A stretch of DNA of 64,000 nucleotides from Lethocerus indicus (Eukaryota; Arthropoda; Insecta; Hemiptera; Belostomatidae): NCBI GenBank assembly GCA_019843655.1, contig JACDQD010000011.1, forward strand, positions 13,310,604-13,374,603, in the 5' to 3' direction. The position numbers and the translations under genes were made by a program. The notes beneath the pieces are model-generated. The model had not been told where the DNA came from, made no database searches, and was given only the letters and a program-made list of their open reading frames with translations. This document shows, piece after piece, positions 24,733 through 37,171 of this stretch (position 1 is its first letter; each line of letters starts with the position of its first letter).

Positions 24733-25450
24733 GGTTAGTTTTATTATATTATTTTTGTATATATTTCTTTTCGCGCCACAATTACTTTCTTTCCCTTTAC
24801 TTTGACAATTAACGGTTCTGAAAATTCACTCACAACGGTTCGCTCATATTGCGAATTCACGTTCCTATCGATCTCTCGCGTACGACATATCGATATAATG
24901 AAGCCACGCCGACGTAGCCCCTACAGTAAATTTTAACCGTAATTATTTAAAGAATAAAGATAATTTCAAATGATTCTGTAAGTAAGACTCTGGTAGTTGA
25001 AGAAAGCCCCCCCAGGGATGTTAGCAGATCTGTGATGGCGCTCTGGGGGGTTACCATTGGCCCTCGGCTTCGACCAATCGGCTTGGCCCCCTCAGAGGCC
25101 GCCATATTGACTCTATCCCCTTCTTCTGGATTATCTTACATCTCCCTTCCGTGAAATTGCCCCAATTACCCGGCGGTGTTACATTTCTGACGTTTCCAGT
25201 TCCGCGCCCGAGGAGAGGAAACAATTTCTTCGCCACGGTTGGCAATTATTTTGAATTCAAAATTCGTTTCGTTCCAGTCAAGTGTGAATTTCACATAGCA
25301 AAATCAAGTGCGCGTATACCCTTTATTTCCTAGCTTTTATTTATTCCGGGGATCGTCGGCAATTTACCTGTGTCGGTTAACACGTTGAAAAAAGCCTAAT
25401 ACATAATATATCATTACATTTTTGTATATTTATATATGAATGAGCTGAAA

Positions 25451-25486
25451 TTTAGCGCAAAAGGTTGAAAGTTCAATTCCGGGATT
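25451..25486 (+). repeat. B-box-like motif
   Basis: AAAGTTCAATTCCGGGATTCGC resembles a tRNA T-arm with B box. Nothing else of a tRNA is visible. Confidence 0.15.
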
Positions 25487-27061
25487 CGCTATCGGCATAG
25501 GCTTGTGTAGCCCTTAGCTTTATGAAAAATTAACTCGAAGCAAATATTCACACCTCTTTGATCTTTCGTATAGTCTATCGAATCGCCTGATATATAACTA
25601 TAAATAATGAAAATGAAAAGGTAAAAGTTATTTACGAGAGTTGGATATAAAAGTGTGATATTCCGAATCGAATTGGCCGCCAACGTTCCCACCGATTAGG
25701 TTTATAAACAGGAATATAATGCGTTTAGTCGCGTGAAAAAATAATGAGAGTACAGTTTTTAATTGAAGTATCTGTGATCTTAATTTGTACAAACAATTTA
25801 TTATAGAATTGCATAATTGCATTCCGACGCAAAATAAGATCCTTTCCATATCCGAAAAGAGTTTTTCAATAATTTCCAACTGAAAACTCGTTCAATAATA
25901 AGCCTAAATATGCAGTCAAATTTCATTACGGGAATTTAAACTTTATTCAGAGCTTTGGATCTTTTATCTACGCACTAAGAGTAATAATTATGCACATAAA
26001 TGTAGTTAGGCCCGTGGACCGGAACGCATGTAAAATTCGTCATTTCCACAATGGTTGGGGTTGTTTTCAATCGATACTGTTTCTTTAAATCTATCGCACT
26101 AACGAATTTAGTGCACAGAAGCTTTAGTGCTACTATTTAACAGTTGTATAATTCATTCGAAATAAGAAATAAAATTACGAATAGAAAGGCTGTCCAGCTG
26201 TTAATGCGTAAGGATTGCAATTTTGTCGACTATGTTGTTATTAAGCTGTAATAATTATTGTTGAATATTGTGCTCACAGTTATTGTCGCTATATCAGCAA
26301 CTGACTAGATTAGTACATTATTGCCGAATAATAATAATTTTGGGTTATGACCTGGAGAGAGTTGACGCTGTGCAGTTTGAGCAGTAAAAGTGGGGAAACA
26401 GTGTCGAATTGTTTACCTCTCTGTCTGGAATTGGAAAGCCGTTGTTGTGAGCCCGAAGAGGCGCCCGAAGTATGCACCGGGCCGAAGTTCGGTTTCCGAC
26501 TGAAAGGCGGGACTTGGACCAGACTTGGAGTCCTGGGACCTCCTCAGACACGGGGTGCGTGACGTTTCACGCGGCCAACGGGTACGGAACAACACACGAA
26601 ATCCCACCGGTTCCCGAATTGGGTAATTACGCCGTTCGGTAAAAAGAGTAAAAGGTAAGACCGCTGGGGTACGATAGACGCTCCTTGCGTCCAGCGATCT
26701 AACTCCTATAGGGCACTCGTTGAAACCTTCGAAGCCCTGAAATTGCACCCGTTCTGGGTTTAAATACCCGAATTACAATTTCCTCTGGGTGATTAGCAGG
26801 TGTCTCCCTTCACTTGTCCGGTCCTACGTTTATATTATTCTGATTCAGGGAACAGTCCCCACAAATGGAGCGTAATGTACGAAAATGTTTAAAAACTTCG
26901 GTCAAAAATGTTAAGCGAAGTTGTATTTATACGGATTTTTCTTTTAACCTTTTCTTATTTCTCGTGATAAAAAAACCTATATAAACTTGTGATACGGAAG
27001 AAAGTTCTAAATAATAGAGCGAATTACTCGATACAATGTATGTATTCTTGAGATCTTCCGC

Positions 27062-27096
27062 TTCTGGTTTGGTCTCACGCTAGACCGGTTTCACAG
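27062..27096 (+). repeat. FBE-1 relic
   Basis: CTGGTTTGGTCTCACGCTAG and then ACCGGTTTCACAGGTAAG, the arm core joined to the CAGGT end with all else lost. Confidence 0.55.
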
Positions 27097-27538
27097 GTAA
27101 GACAAAAAAAGAAAGGGAAGAAGATTTAATATTACTTAAAATTTTTTTAAGAACACAGAAAAAACCCTATCTCTTGTCCAGTGGATTAATAATTTCATTA
27201 AGCCTGTAACGTCCTATATTTTTTGGGACAAGGAATTTTCCTTTTTGGGTAATAACGATTAAAATTGAAAGTACTTAAAATAATTACGCCGACGCGAACC
27301 TGAACGTAAACCTGGCACAATTCCAAAAACTAATCAGAATATAATTACAAATATTAAAGCAATTAAACGGTTTGTGTTCGCGATAACCAGAATCGACACA
27401 TCGGATTTAACAAATAAGACGTCAACTTACAGAGGTGTGGACACTTGAGTATTTTGCTACAAATCGTTATGTCTTATTTTTTATCACATTAATAATCATT
27501 ATTACTATTGTATCATCAAGTTACTGGGCTTAATTTAC

Positions 27539-27756
27539 TTAACCCTCTATGGGCCAGTGTAACGTTTAGGTCACATTTCAATTTATCGAGATTTTACCAA
27601 ATAATTATAGCTTTTTTCGTGAGATGGCGCATCAATCTTAATCCTATAACCCTGTGAAGACAACCAATATCAATTTTTTTAATTTTATAATCGCTGATTT
27701 TTCGTTACCCCAATTTTTTTTTATTTAAAATAAAAATTCGGCCCATAGAGGGTTAA
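27539..27756. mobile_element. piggyBac-like MITE, copy 2
   Basis: A 218-bp element with TTAA at 27539-27542 and 27753-27756 and ends CCCTCTATGGGCC and GGCCCATAGAGGG. Its interior shares TTCACATTTC-like, TTATCGAGATTTTACC and GTGAGATGGCGCAT blocks with copy 1. Confidence 0.85.
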
Positions 27757-28274
27757 TATTTATCCCCACGATGGAAAATGTTCGTGTTTAACAATAGCTA
27801 TTGTCAAGACTTCCGGAAGGGTTTAAAACTTTGAAATTTCAAGGGACTATTTACTCTGGGGAAAAAATACGAGTTGGTCCTCGGCATTTTGGACAGTATT
27901 TAATTTTAGTATTTTTCATGTTGATATTGGTTAATTTAAAAGTACAAAATGTGTCCATACTCGATGCTGGTGATAATTCACTACCATCAAAATCAAACAT
28001 GTCCGCCGGCTACTCTTTCCTCTGGAGATTAATCGTCCCTCCGTGTTTTTCTTTTTCGGTCTCCACGATAAAAAGAAATGAGGAATAATAAAGGCGAAAG
28101 GCCGAAAGCGGGCCTGGGGTAAAGTATAGGAAATGTGAGGGTCGCCCGAGGGGACGCAGCTGCAATTTGGCCGTCCCCCCGATCGACACCAATTATCTGT
28201 CCCCGCCCGTTGAACGAGAGGGGAGAACAGACAGACCGGTGAAAAAGAACCCAACAAGAGAGAGACGAGAGAGA

Positions 28275-28362
<88 letters not shown>

Positions 28363-31341
28363 GAGAGGGGCACAAAACACAAGATTGAAAAGAAAATAAC
28401 GCTCGATCACAGCGGACGGACGGTTTCTTTCATGAAGAAAGAGAGATATTGGAGGGAAAGTTCCTTCCAAACTTGCCAATATCGATTAATGAAAAATAAT
28501 AGTCAGACCCAGACAAAATAATACCTAACGACAGACATTTGTTTTCCATTAACAAAAATCACCCAATGCAAACAGATTTCCCTGTCTCGGTTGAACAGAC
28601 TTGGATGTTCAAGCAATGGAAGAGATTGAACAATGGTCCAAGAAGAATCCTTTTTTTTCACAAAAAACAATTAATCTTTCCTTTGATTACAATTTTCATA
28701 ACTGTATCTTTTTTAATTTATTAAATATAGATACGTGAATTTTTAATATTGAACCTAATGTGTATCACTTAATGTATACTTAAGTATATAGATTGGTATA
28801 TACCATTAAGTATATATTTAGCCGTTATCCATATTTAATGTATAGATTATACCAGCAAGTGTAAATTTTAACATAAACATTGTTAAAAACCAATAGGAAA
28901 TATCGGTGTTTTCTAGTGTTGTTTAGCACAAAATTCTTTTAAATTGGAAAAATATTTCAGTTCCCATGGTTAGATTCAGAATAATTTCCACTGTACATAC
29001 ATCATTCGTTAACAAATTGTAAGTCATACAGTATATAAGTCAAACTGCTGAATTGAAAAAAATTGTTTGTTATGGCGTTAAGCACGTATTGATTTTATGT
29101 CACGAATTGATATAATCGGTGAAATGGTGACTGGTGCAATTTATTTTGTAGGGAGTGGAAAAAGTAAAAATGGATCTGGGCTAAAAAACGAATGAAATTA
29201 TTTTAACATTTTTCAACCTACATTTTTATAATAAAATGTTTGTGGCAGTTCAATATTTTTCCCCTATATAACACAATCCAGGAGCCAATTAAGTTTTCCT
29301 ATGGTGCATGCATAATACTTGAAATATGAACCTCTACAAATGGTCTGAACCATTTCTTTAAATACTTAATATATCACATAGATTTGTTCCCTGTAAAATT
29401 GTTTTAGCAGTGAGCGGATTTTTAACTGAGTACATGTAGCAATTACTCCACTCCATAATAATAACCAAAACAAAATAAATAAAATGTAATTCATCTAAAT
29501 AATGATTATCATTGTAAAATAATAAGTGTGCAATACAAATCTTAGCACACACAAAGAATATTTCTTTCATTTCAAAATTTGTTTTGCACATTTCAAGTAG
29601 TGTCGATATTAAAACATTATTAAGTCCAATTACTAAGCAAAGTGTCATTCTTACAATTCATTTTATCATTTAAACAAATTATGTTTTAATTAATCCACCG
29701 TTTTGTTTTAATTAATTGTTTTTATTAATTCAAACCTTAAGATTATTAATTCCATTACAATCACAGTGCAGAAATGTACAAAAACTATATTCTAATTTTT
29801 ATAATGTAATTTTTATGAACATGTACTATGAAATAATAATTATTATTATGAATCCTTACTTATTGATATATAGAACTTAAATCACTTGTTAAGAAATATA
29901 TAACATTTTAAAATAATAATGTTCCTCACACATTTATGGATTACATGCTGCAGCCTTTCTATTCATTTTTTTTAATGCCTAATTTGTGGAATTATACACC
30001 ATAAAATCGTTAACAATATCCCATGTTGTTTTTTTATTAGTAAAATAAAAGTGAATTACACTTTTTGCACTATGTATTGACTTATTTGTGGATTAGAAAA
30101 ACATCTTAAATATCCACCCATAAGAAAATAGAAAGAACATTAGAACTGAATAGTAAATATATTTACCAGCACATAAATGTAATCTGCAGGATCCAGAAAT
30201 TCGTTCATCTTCAGAAAAGCGCACGAAATTAGAATTTTCTCGAAAACTTAAAACAAAAACGGTAGTTAAGATAACCGAAATGTTTCCAACTATTTTCTAG
30301 CGCGACTGCCTGTGACGTCATCTAGTGGCAGAATAGCAAACTAAACAATGCAAAATATCTCCTGTAATTTTTAACATAGTTTAATAGCCAATTCATTAAA
30401 ACTTAAGAAATCATTTAAAATGTATGAAGTACATTTAATCGCATTCGAAAAAATTATATTGCTTACAAAAATCAATTCAAAGACATGAGGTGCCTGAGGC
30501 AGCATGAGGCTATAAAGTAATTTTATATACCCAGTTAAGTTAAAACGACCAGGAAGGTTTCTACTGTGCAAATATAACACTAAACAAATTTTACGTAAAT
30601 AAAAAAACAAGGATTAATGAGCTTATACATACATTATGTACATGTTTATTTAATAATATATAATTTTAATTTCTTGGAAATTGAGTTGTATGTTTTTCTT
30701 AGTGAAATTATTATGTAGGTTCACAATCCACTCATTCATAATTTATTTTAATATAAATGAATCTGACATTTAAAATTCAACTTCTTGAATCATCCCCACA
30801 AATACTTTTGCAAGTAATGCTTTTATAAATAGAATGCTAACATAAAACTGAATATGTTAATGACATCATTGTTTGCTGAGTGTTGAACAACAACTCAAAA
30901 ATTAGACATTAATGGGAAAACTCAGTTAAAAAAATGAAAAAATTGCCAAATATTTTCTTGGAGTAACATCATTTAATGACATTAAGTTCTATTGTTAACA
31001 TTGTTGTTTTAACTTCAAAATATACACAACATATTTTACAGGTTAATATACAGGGAATTTCATTCTCACGAAATAAATTACTTATAGAGAAAAATCAATT
31101 CATTTACAAGAAATTATGGAATAAAGATATATTCCTGGTTAAATCCAGACCACAAGGATACTTTCTTGTGCTGTGATATAACACTAAAGGTATTGATATG
31201 AGACCTGTTCATTTAATAAAACTAATGTATCATGTCGCACTGATTTTCAGATGGGGATATAATAAACCAGTTCAGTATAAGAAATGACTACAATATATTT
31301 ATTATAAATTAGTCAATTGCAAATAGATAGCAAATCTCGGC
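27757..31341. other. Strongly AT-rich block without genes
   Basis: After the GA microsatellite, about 28.5-31.3 kb is visibly richer in A and T than its surroundings, with almost no CpG. Open frames such as 29358-29648 on the minus strand are hydrophobic by composition and have no recognised motif. Confidence 0.5.
28257..28369. repeat. (GA)n microsatellite
   Basis: About 110 bases of GA with a few GGGA interruptions. Arg/Glu- and Ser/Leu-run open frames here are artefacts. Confidence 0.95.
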
Positions 31342-31688
31342 AAACAGAATTTATACCGTAGATTTCGTGTGTTTCTGCCACCTCTCGCTGGTTTGGTCCT
31401 TTGCTAGACCGGTTTCGGCTGCTCGCCATCTTCAGTAACGGTGTTAGTCACTTTTGGCACTTTGGATGTTTTTTGAGCATACAAATGACAGTGTCAGTGC
31501 AGTGTGGGTGCACAAAAAACATCCAAAGTGCCAAAAGGGACTACTAACACCGCTACCGAAGGTGGCGAACGGCCGAAACCGGTCTAGCAAAAGACCAAAC
31601 CAGCGAGAGGAGACGGAAACACACGAAATCTACGGTATTCCAACCCCTCGCAGACCAAAAAACAGGTATGTTATAAACAGAATTTATA
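31342..31688 (+). mobile_element. FBE-1 copy with perfect 14-bp target duplication
   Basis: AAACAGAATTTATA is found exactly at 31342-31355 and 31675-31688. The element starts CCGTAGATTTCGTG and ends AACAGGTATGTTAT. Its arms (about 31356-31480 and 31508-31633) are inverted copies of about 120 bases with a loop of under 30 bases. This is the best-preserved copy and lies just downstream of TM-E. Confidence 0.95.
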
Positions 31689-31744
31689 TATTGACATATA
31701 TAACGACATAAGGGCGAATTCGTCGGTTACCTTCAAGTACATAG

Positions 31745-33167
31745 TCACGGAGTTGTCATGATAAAGTCACTGCTCAGTTCTCTGTAGTAACTGTAGACAA
31801 GAAGAGTGAAGTATACGTTGATGGCTGAAACAATAAATGACGAACAAATAAATATATTTCATAAAATATAATGATTGTAATATTGTTTTAAAATATTGTT
31901 CGGTAAATTAACATTGCGGTGTAAATAGAAAGGTCACATCACATCAACGGTAATTGAATTATTGAGTTTCTCGTCATTCAGTAAATATAACCTGCGTACG
32001 TACCCAAATTAACCAATTCCCAGAGTACTGTATAAACAATATCTACATGGAAGAATGACATCGGTACGTAAATGAGAATGATTATTACGGTAATCACAAT
32101 CATAATTCCTTGAAAGACGACCCACGTTTTTATGTAGTACGGTTTATTCTGCGAAATAGAAAATCGGTAATTATTAATACTAGAATTGCGTGGAATTATT
32201 ACTATTACTACTACTGGATTTATTATATTATTACTAGAAATAAGTGGAAGCGGGAGCATTTTACCTGATAGATACCGAGGAGGAGATAGAACGCCATTAG
32301 TCCCTTGAAGAAATACGACAAGATGTAGAAGTAGAGTACAGTTGACTCTAACAAAAACAGTAATTTTATATTAAAAATCAACCTATCGGCTATAGAAATT
32401 TTTTATAACAGTGCATATAAAGTAAAGATAAAATAGGTTTAATTTTTAAACGACGGAGATCGTGAAAGTTGGAATCTTCTCTCTCCACCAGCACGTATAG
32501 ATATAAAACTTACCGTCTTCAATAAAGTTGTAAATTCCGAAACTGTGCCAACCGTACATCTTGTGGACCCAGTCGATAATACCGAACAGAAACATCAGCG
32601 AGTTGAATACCTGAAACGAAATGAATGCACAACATTGCTGCATAACTGCGGAACCGTTCATATCATACCTATTCCGTCATATCGTCATTTTTTCCGTTCA
32701 GTGACTTCATACAAATGCGGTTCGTAGACCGATACTATAAAACCAAGTGAATCTAATACCTATATTACCTCGGTCTTGAGAATAGGGCTCTCAGTGGAGT
32801 GGAATACCGGAGGTTAGGTCATGAGTCCCGGTTATGCTAATTATTGTTTTGTGTACGACATCAACGCGAAATTTGTCCCCTCGTTAACCACTTTATATCG
32901 TTACTGATTGTGCCGAAACAGTTTCGATGTTATTACTAGTCGCAAAATCGATGGGGACCTCCGGGTCGGAGGACACTCCGGTCCGGTATTCCAGGCGTAG
33001 AAACTCTGCAGGATAGAAAACTTCAAAGTACGTTCAACTGAAAGGTACTGTAGGAGAAAACGGACCAACACAGTGTGGGCGACTATCTTGGTGGCCGTTT
33101 CGAGGTTGCACCCGCAGAGGGACCCGTTCAGCCGGGGTATCCTCGAGAGGTCCGGCGGCGAAGGCAT
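31745..33167 (-). CDS. Four-transmembrane protein TM-E
   Basis: Five minus-strand exons: 33167-33066, 32610-32514, 32347-32265, 32148-32004 and 31824-31745. All borders are GT-AG, intron phases are 0, 1, 0, 1, and the frame is 168 residues. The start was chosen because ATG follows a possible acceptor and the exon then has the 34 codons seen in paralogues. The N-terminus has the family Cys motif (CGCNLETATKIV), followed by four hydrophobic segments near residues 27-50, 68-93, 100-125 and 130-155. The C-terminal tail starts VYSYYREL. The membrane protein call is by composition; the function is unknown. It resembles insect four-pass families with an N-terminal Cys cluster (LAPTM4/DUF4728-like), but this is not proven. 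Nearest paralogue in the array is TM-A, with which it shares the 83-nt third exon and KTWVVFQG. Confidence 0.85.
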
Positions 33168-34095
33168 CTCTCCTGCTACGTCCGCGTTCGGGGCTCAGAA
33201 ATTATCCCAATTCCGAATTGACCGCTGGACCGACACTAAGGACCAAACTTCCGTCTGCAAATTGGTAATAATAAACTAGTTATTAGGGCCGTCTGGAGAA
33301 AAGAGAAATAGAACAGGTCTACTTGCCGGTTTCTAGTCGGGTTAAATGAATACATTTTTATATATTATATATAAATATGCTAGTTATTTATTTGCACAAT
33401 ATACACTGATATTCGCCGCGTCCAAACAGGGGTTTTAGTCGGTGAGCCATTATTCGAGAATGCTACCTGACAATTATCAATACTGGCGGCCGAAAGTTGA
33501 ATTCGGTTTGGAAAAAGTTTAATTTCACTTATATTTAGTTGGCCCACGAGAGCTTTAACGGGATAATAAGTTTTTGTCGGCTTGAATTTCTGTCCCAAAT
33601 AGAATAATACTCACGGTCCGAACTGATAACTGGCGGTGTCTTACAGTGTTGAACTGGCACTAATCGGATACCGAAGTGTTAAGCGTGAACTGATAACACC
33701 GGGGGGGCCTTGAACCCCTCCAGATTATGGTCTCCGGGCCTCCGTTATTGTCTAGAAAACATCTCCCTTTCGCCGTTTATTTTTTTGTTCTCAATTAAAA
33801 GAACGAAAACATCTCAATCAATTTACAGCTTAAAGTTTTATGGCGTTACTTATTTATACCCGATTGTTCGGAATCAATTGATTCGTTTCTCATTCAAGCG
33901 CGATATTCACGAATTGCCTAAATAATATTCATTATATCCGAGACAATATTAATTCGCACGATCACAGGACAGGGTCCTCAAGTAACTGCCCTTTCGTACA
34001 CCCGCCGTAGGGAGATTTAGGACAGAACGGACAAAAACAATTTATACAAAAATAATTTAATTTCGCATAAAACAAAAATATAATCGTCTAAACGG

Positions 34096-35659
34096 CTAGA
34101 TCATAGTGGCCCTGTTGTACGGTACTGGGCTCTGGTCCGTCTGGCGAATTTTCATCGAATAATAGCTGCTCACGACCAGGATCAAATAGACGGTATAACC
34201 TGTGCGGAAATATAAAAATTTGCGTCAAATGACCGATATTAGAAAAAATATTTAATCTATACGAAAATATAAATGTATAATCCTGTGTAATTAAGCTCAG
34301 CAGGTTAAGCATAGTGCGATGTTGTATTAGTCTAGAATACCTGATTTGTGGTCTGCTCAGGGTTGGAATACCGTGGATTTCCTCTGTGTTTCTGTCTCCT
34401 CTCGCCGGTTTCGTCTTTTGCCAGACCGGTTATCGGACTGTCACCGTCACTTGTACCGTCCAGAGTACCGGTACAAGAGGTGCAGAGTGGTACAACGTCC
34501 AGAGTACCGGAGCGACTGAACACCGCTACTGAAGATTCGGCGAGCGGCCGAAACCGGTCTGGCAAAAGACCAGACCAGCGAGAGGAGACAGAAACACACG
34601 AAATTTAGGATGTTTTAATTTTATCGGGTGCTTCCACTTATATATACAATTATGTACAACTAATTATATACATTATCCATTTTTCTGTTTGCGTACCGTA
34701 GGTAAACGCGTGGAAAATTAATTGCACCTCAATATTGTATTCGTACTCGTTTTCACTGAAAAATATGACGGATTGAAAGACGAACCAGACGAGCATTAGG
34801 ATGAGTTGGATGAAAAGCCAGTATTTTATCCATTTAAGCCTGTCCTGAACAACGATAGAAATGTACGGTTAATGAAAAAGAAAATCACCAAAAACTGGGA
34901 ATATTTATGAAAAATATTCGGAAATAGTCGTAGAACGGAAATAATATAGAACCGGGTAAGTACGCCGTGTATGTATCCGACCGCAAGAATATAAATAGTA
35001 CGGACGTTTGCTGTTTATGAAAATCGAAAATAGAATAAGAATAATCGAATAAAATATGAAAATAAAAATACCTGATTGACCCCCTTCAGCAACAATATCG
35101 ACAGGAAAATTGCGCATAAACCGGTGATCGTCATTTTAACTGAAAACAGGGTATAAACAATTCCCATTATTCACATCTCAGGCTATTGATGTTTCCTTAA
35201 TAAGAAAATTGAACATTGCGGTACACTATTTATGGCTCTGTTTTTTGCTCATTGAACACGACCGCTCGTAAGTAATCGAGGACATCTTTGAAACAGAAAA
35301 CAATTTGGCGATTGATTAATTTTCTTAAAACTACTATATAGGAGCGTGCCCGAATGTTTTCGGCTTGCCGCCACCGTCAGTAGACACTTTAGATTGAATG
35401 GCGACTAAAATCTTTCAGTTTTATAGATCTTCAGTCTCCTCTCGCCCTTTTACCGTCGCAAAGTAATTGCTAGTAAAAAAGGCCGCACTACTGTCATTTC
35501 TGATTGAAATTATTATTCTGAATTGTGAGTGTTTTCAACATGTTTTCACGATGTTCAACTTACCGATCGGGATCCAATTGACGGACAGTTTTGGAAAGTC
35601 TGAAAGAGTCTTCATCACAGAGCCCAACAGCATAAATCCACCAAAACACTGTATATAAC

Positions 35660-35704
<45 letters not shown>

Positions 35705-36407
35705 TATATAAGGAGAGGATTCGAAATATTCTTCGCATGAGATTTACGCCTTATTTACAGTAAACTACGTACGTTTAACAGACTGGATATTTAAGTAAAT
35801 AAAAACAAGAATGGAGTAAATATTAAAATTTTTAGTAGTAGGTACACTGACAATCCATATATTTTCCAACATACCACACGTATTATTTCGCATACCTATC
35901 ATTAGTAAATATTTAAAGAATCCTGAAAATTGTATTATGAGAAAAAAATAAATTCTTATTTTGTAAAAAAATAAATGGGAGATTTAATTTTTTAGATCAC
36001 CCTATTTATGGACAAATTTCATACGTATCCTCCGATTCGGTCCAAAGTTGGCTCATTTCGCCCCGCACGAAGTGTTGTTTTTTTTCTCAAAGCGACGAAA
36101 CTTTACATAAAAATTGCACATAACAATTATAATCCAGTTTTTAAACGTAGAAAATAAATATGTGTTGGCCCCGCCCGCGACTCGCTAAGCGTTGGCGAAA
36201 TACTTTGGAGTTAGACTGATATCTTTCACAGATATACGGAAATAAAGGTCGTCCAGACCTAGGAAATAGGTATATACGTACAGATATATAGCTGTAAATG
36301 GATATTACCGCTTGTATTGTTCCTATTATCCGAGCCCCCGTCTTGGACGTGCAGCAGAAACAGCAGTCCAGCGTAGGCGTGACATATTGAAATATGTCGC
36401 AACCCAT
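34096..36407 (-). CDS. Four-transmembrane protein TM-D
   Basis: Exons on the minus strand are 36407-36309, 35648-35564, 35139-35072, 34844-34697 and 34199-34096, giving 167 residues with phases 0, 1, 0, 1 and GT-AG throughout. The N-terminus is MGCDIFQYVTPTLDCCFCC, then TGARIIGTIQA leading into TM1 (about 25-48). TM2 is about 62-82 and ends LSILLLKGVNQ, TM3 about 88-112, and TM4 about 120-148, followed by SSYYSMKIRQTDQ. The tail is close to that of TM-B. The last exon must be read in the frame ending RATMI; the longer open frame there is a shadow. Intron 4 carries an FBE-1 copy. A GA-rich run lies a few bases before the ATG, probably in the 5' leader. The function is unknown. Confidence 0.87.
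34318..34620 (-). mobile_element. FBE-1 copy in TM-D intron 4
   Basis: The minus-orientation element at 34330-34608 has tail TCTAGAATACCTG on the left. Its fixed end is cut to GAAATTT on the right. The flanks GATGTTGTATTA (34318) and GATGTTTTAATT (34609) match at 10 of 12 bases. It lies in the same orientation as the gene. Confidence 0.85.
35355..35452. repeat. FBE-1 relic in TM-D intron 2
   Basis: Contains TTTTCGGCTTGCCGCC, CGTCAGTAG and TCTTCAGTCTCCTCTCGCC, scrambled pieces of the FBE-1 arm. Confidence 0.4.
35662..35710. repeat. (TA)n microsatellite
   Basis: About 35 bases of TA followed by CACACACATATATA, in TM-D intron 1 directly before exon 2. Confidence 0.9.
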
Positions 36408-36411
36408 CTTC

Positions 36412-36455
36412 TTTTTCTCTCTCTCCCTCTTTCTCTCTCTCTCTCTGTTTCAACA
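36412..36455 (-). promoter_or_regulatory. GA-rich tract before TM-D start
   Basis: The minus strand reads GAGAGA repeats ending five bases or so before the TM-D ATG. It could be a GAGA-factor site or simply a leader microsatellite. No acceptor is visible between it and the ATG, so it is probably transcribed. Confidence 0.3.
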
Positions 36456-36860
36456 TTTGAATCATGGGAATCGAAATTACAATAATTTTTAATTGTATTT
36501 AATTCAATAGTTGTTTTTCCTTAAAACAATAATAGCCGGGCGAGCCGGTAAATAATTCTAGCGAGAATATGGAGAAGATCAATAATTTAATCAGTTAATT
36601 TTTATTTTGATTATTAATTTAATGAACTAGTTGTAAACGCGGAAAATTCGTTTGAATTGTTGGAATCTAAACAATCGCTTCGGTGTATTGAGGGCTTGTA
36701 TAACTGGAAGACGGTAGGCGTTAAATGTATTGAGGGACGGTGTATAACTTGAAATCGGAAGGCGTTCAGCCTATTGAGTAAATTCATGCAATTGTGCTTG
36801 ATGCGTGTTGCAGAACAAATTATACAGTAAATAATACAATTATTATTCTGTTTAACATAA

Positions 36861-37133
36861 CTGTTTTTTGGTCTGCGAGGGGTTGGAATACCGTAGATTT
36901 CGTGTGTTTCCGTCCCCTCTCGCTGGTTTGGTCTTTTGCTAGACCGGTTTCGGCTGCTCGCCACCTTCAGTAGCGGTCACTTTTGGCACTTCGGATATTT
37001 TTTGGGGGGGCCTCCTCACTGCACTGTCACTGTAACACTGTAATACCGCTATTGAAAAAAACCAAAACAGCGAGAGGAGACAGAGATACACGATATCTAT
37101 GGTATTCCAACCCCTCGCAGACCACAAAACAGG
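36861..37133. mobile_element. Symmetric FBE-1 between TM-C and TM-D
   Basis: Both ends carry the extended form: CTGTTTTTTGGTCTGCGAGG on the left, CGCAGACCACAAAACAGGTA on the right. The centre is short. It ends about 40 bases past the TM-C stop, so the TM-C 3' UTR may read into it. No clear target duplication was found. Confidence 0.8.
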
Positions 37134-37171
37134 TATGTCGAATAAATTTACGTTTAAGTTTAAACAGCCTT

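Larger units (their letters stand above)
24221..27538. other. Non-coding stretch
   Basis: Holds the zinc-ribbon relic at 24604-24732. Overlapping open frames on both strands at 26345-26760 show no motif. Similar segments at 23272-23320 and 25993-26045 (ATAAATGTAG, AGGCCCG, then ATTCGTCAT) suggest one more low-copy dispersed repeat. Confidence 0.4.

Noticed and set aside
26345..26760. Overlapping plus- and minus-strand frames with Cys- or Arg-rich sequence
   Set aside because: Both strands open over the same GC-rich patch without motifs or splice support, so neither could be preferred.
28029..28479. Ser/Leu- and Arg/Glu-run frames around 28.3 kb
   Set aside because: They follow from the GA microsatellite and have no motif outside the run.
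34088..34312. Longest frame over the TM-D last exon (LLFDENSPDGPEPS)
   Set aside because: The spliced phase and similarity to TM-B require the frame reading SSYYSMKIRQTDQ.
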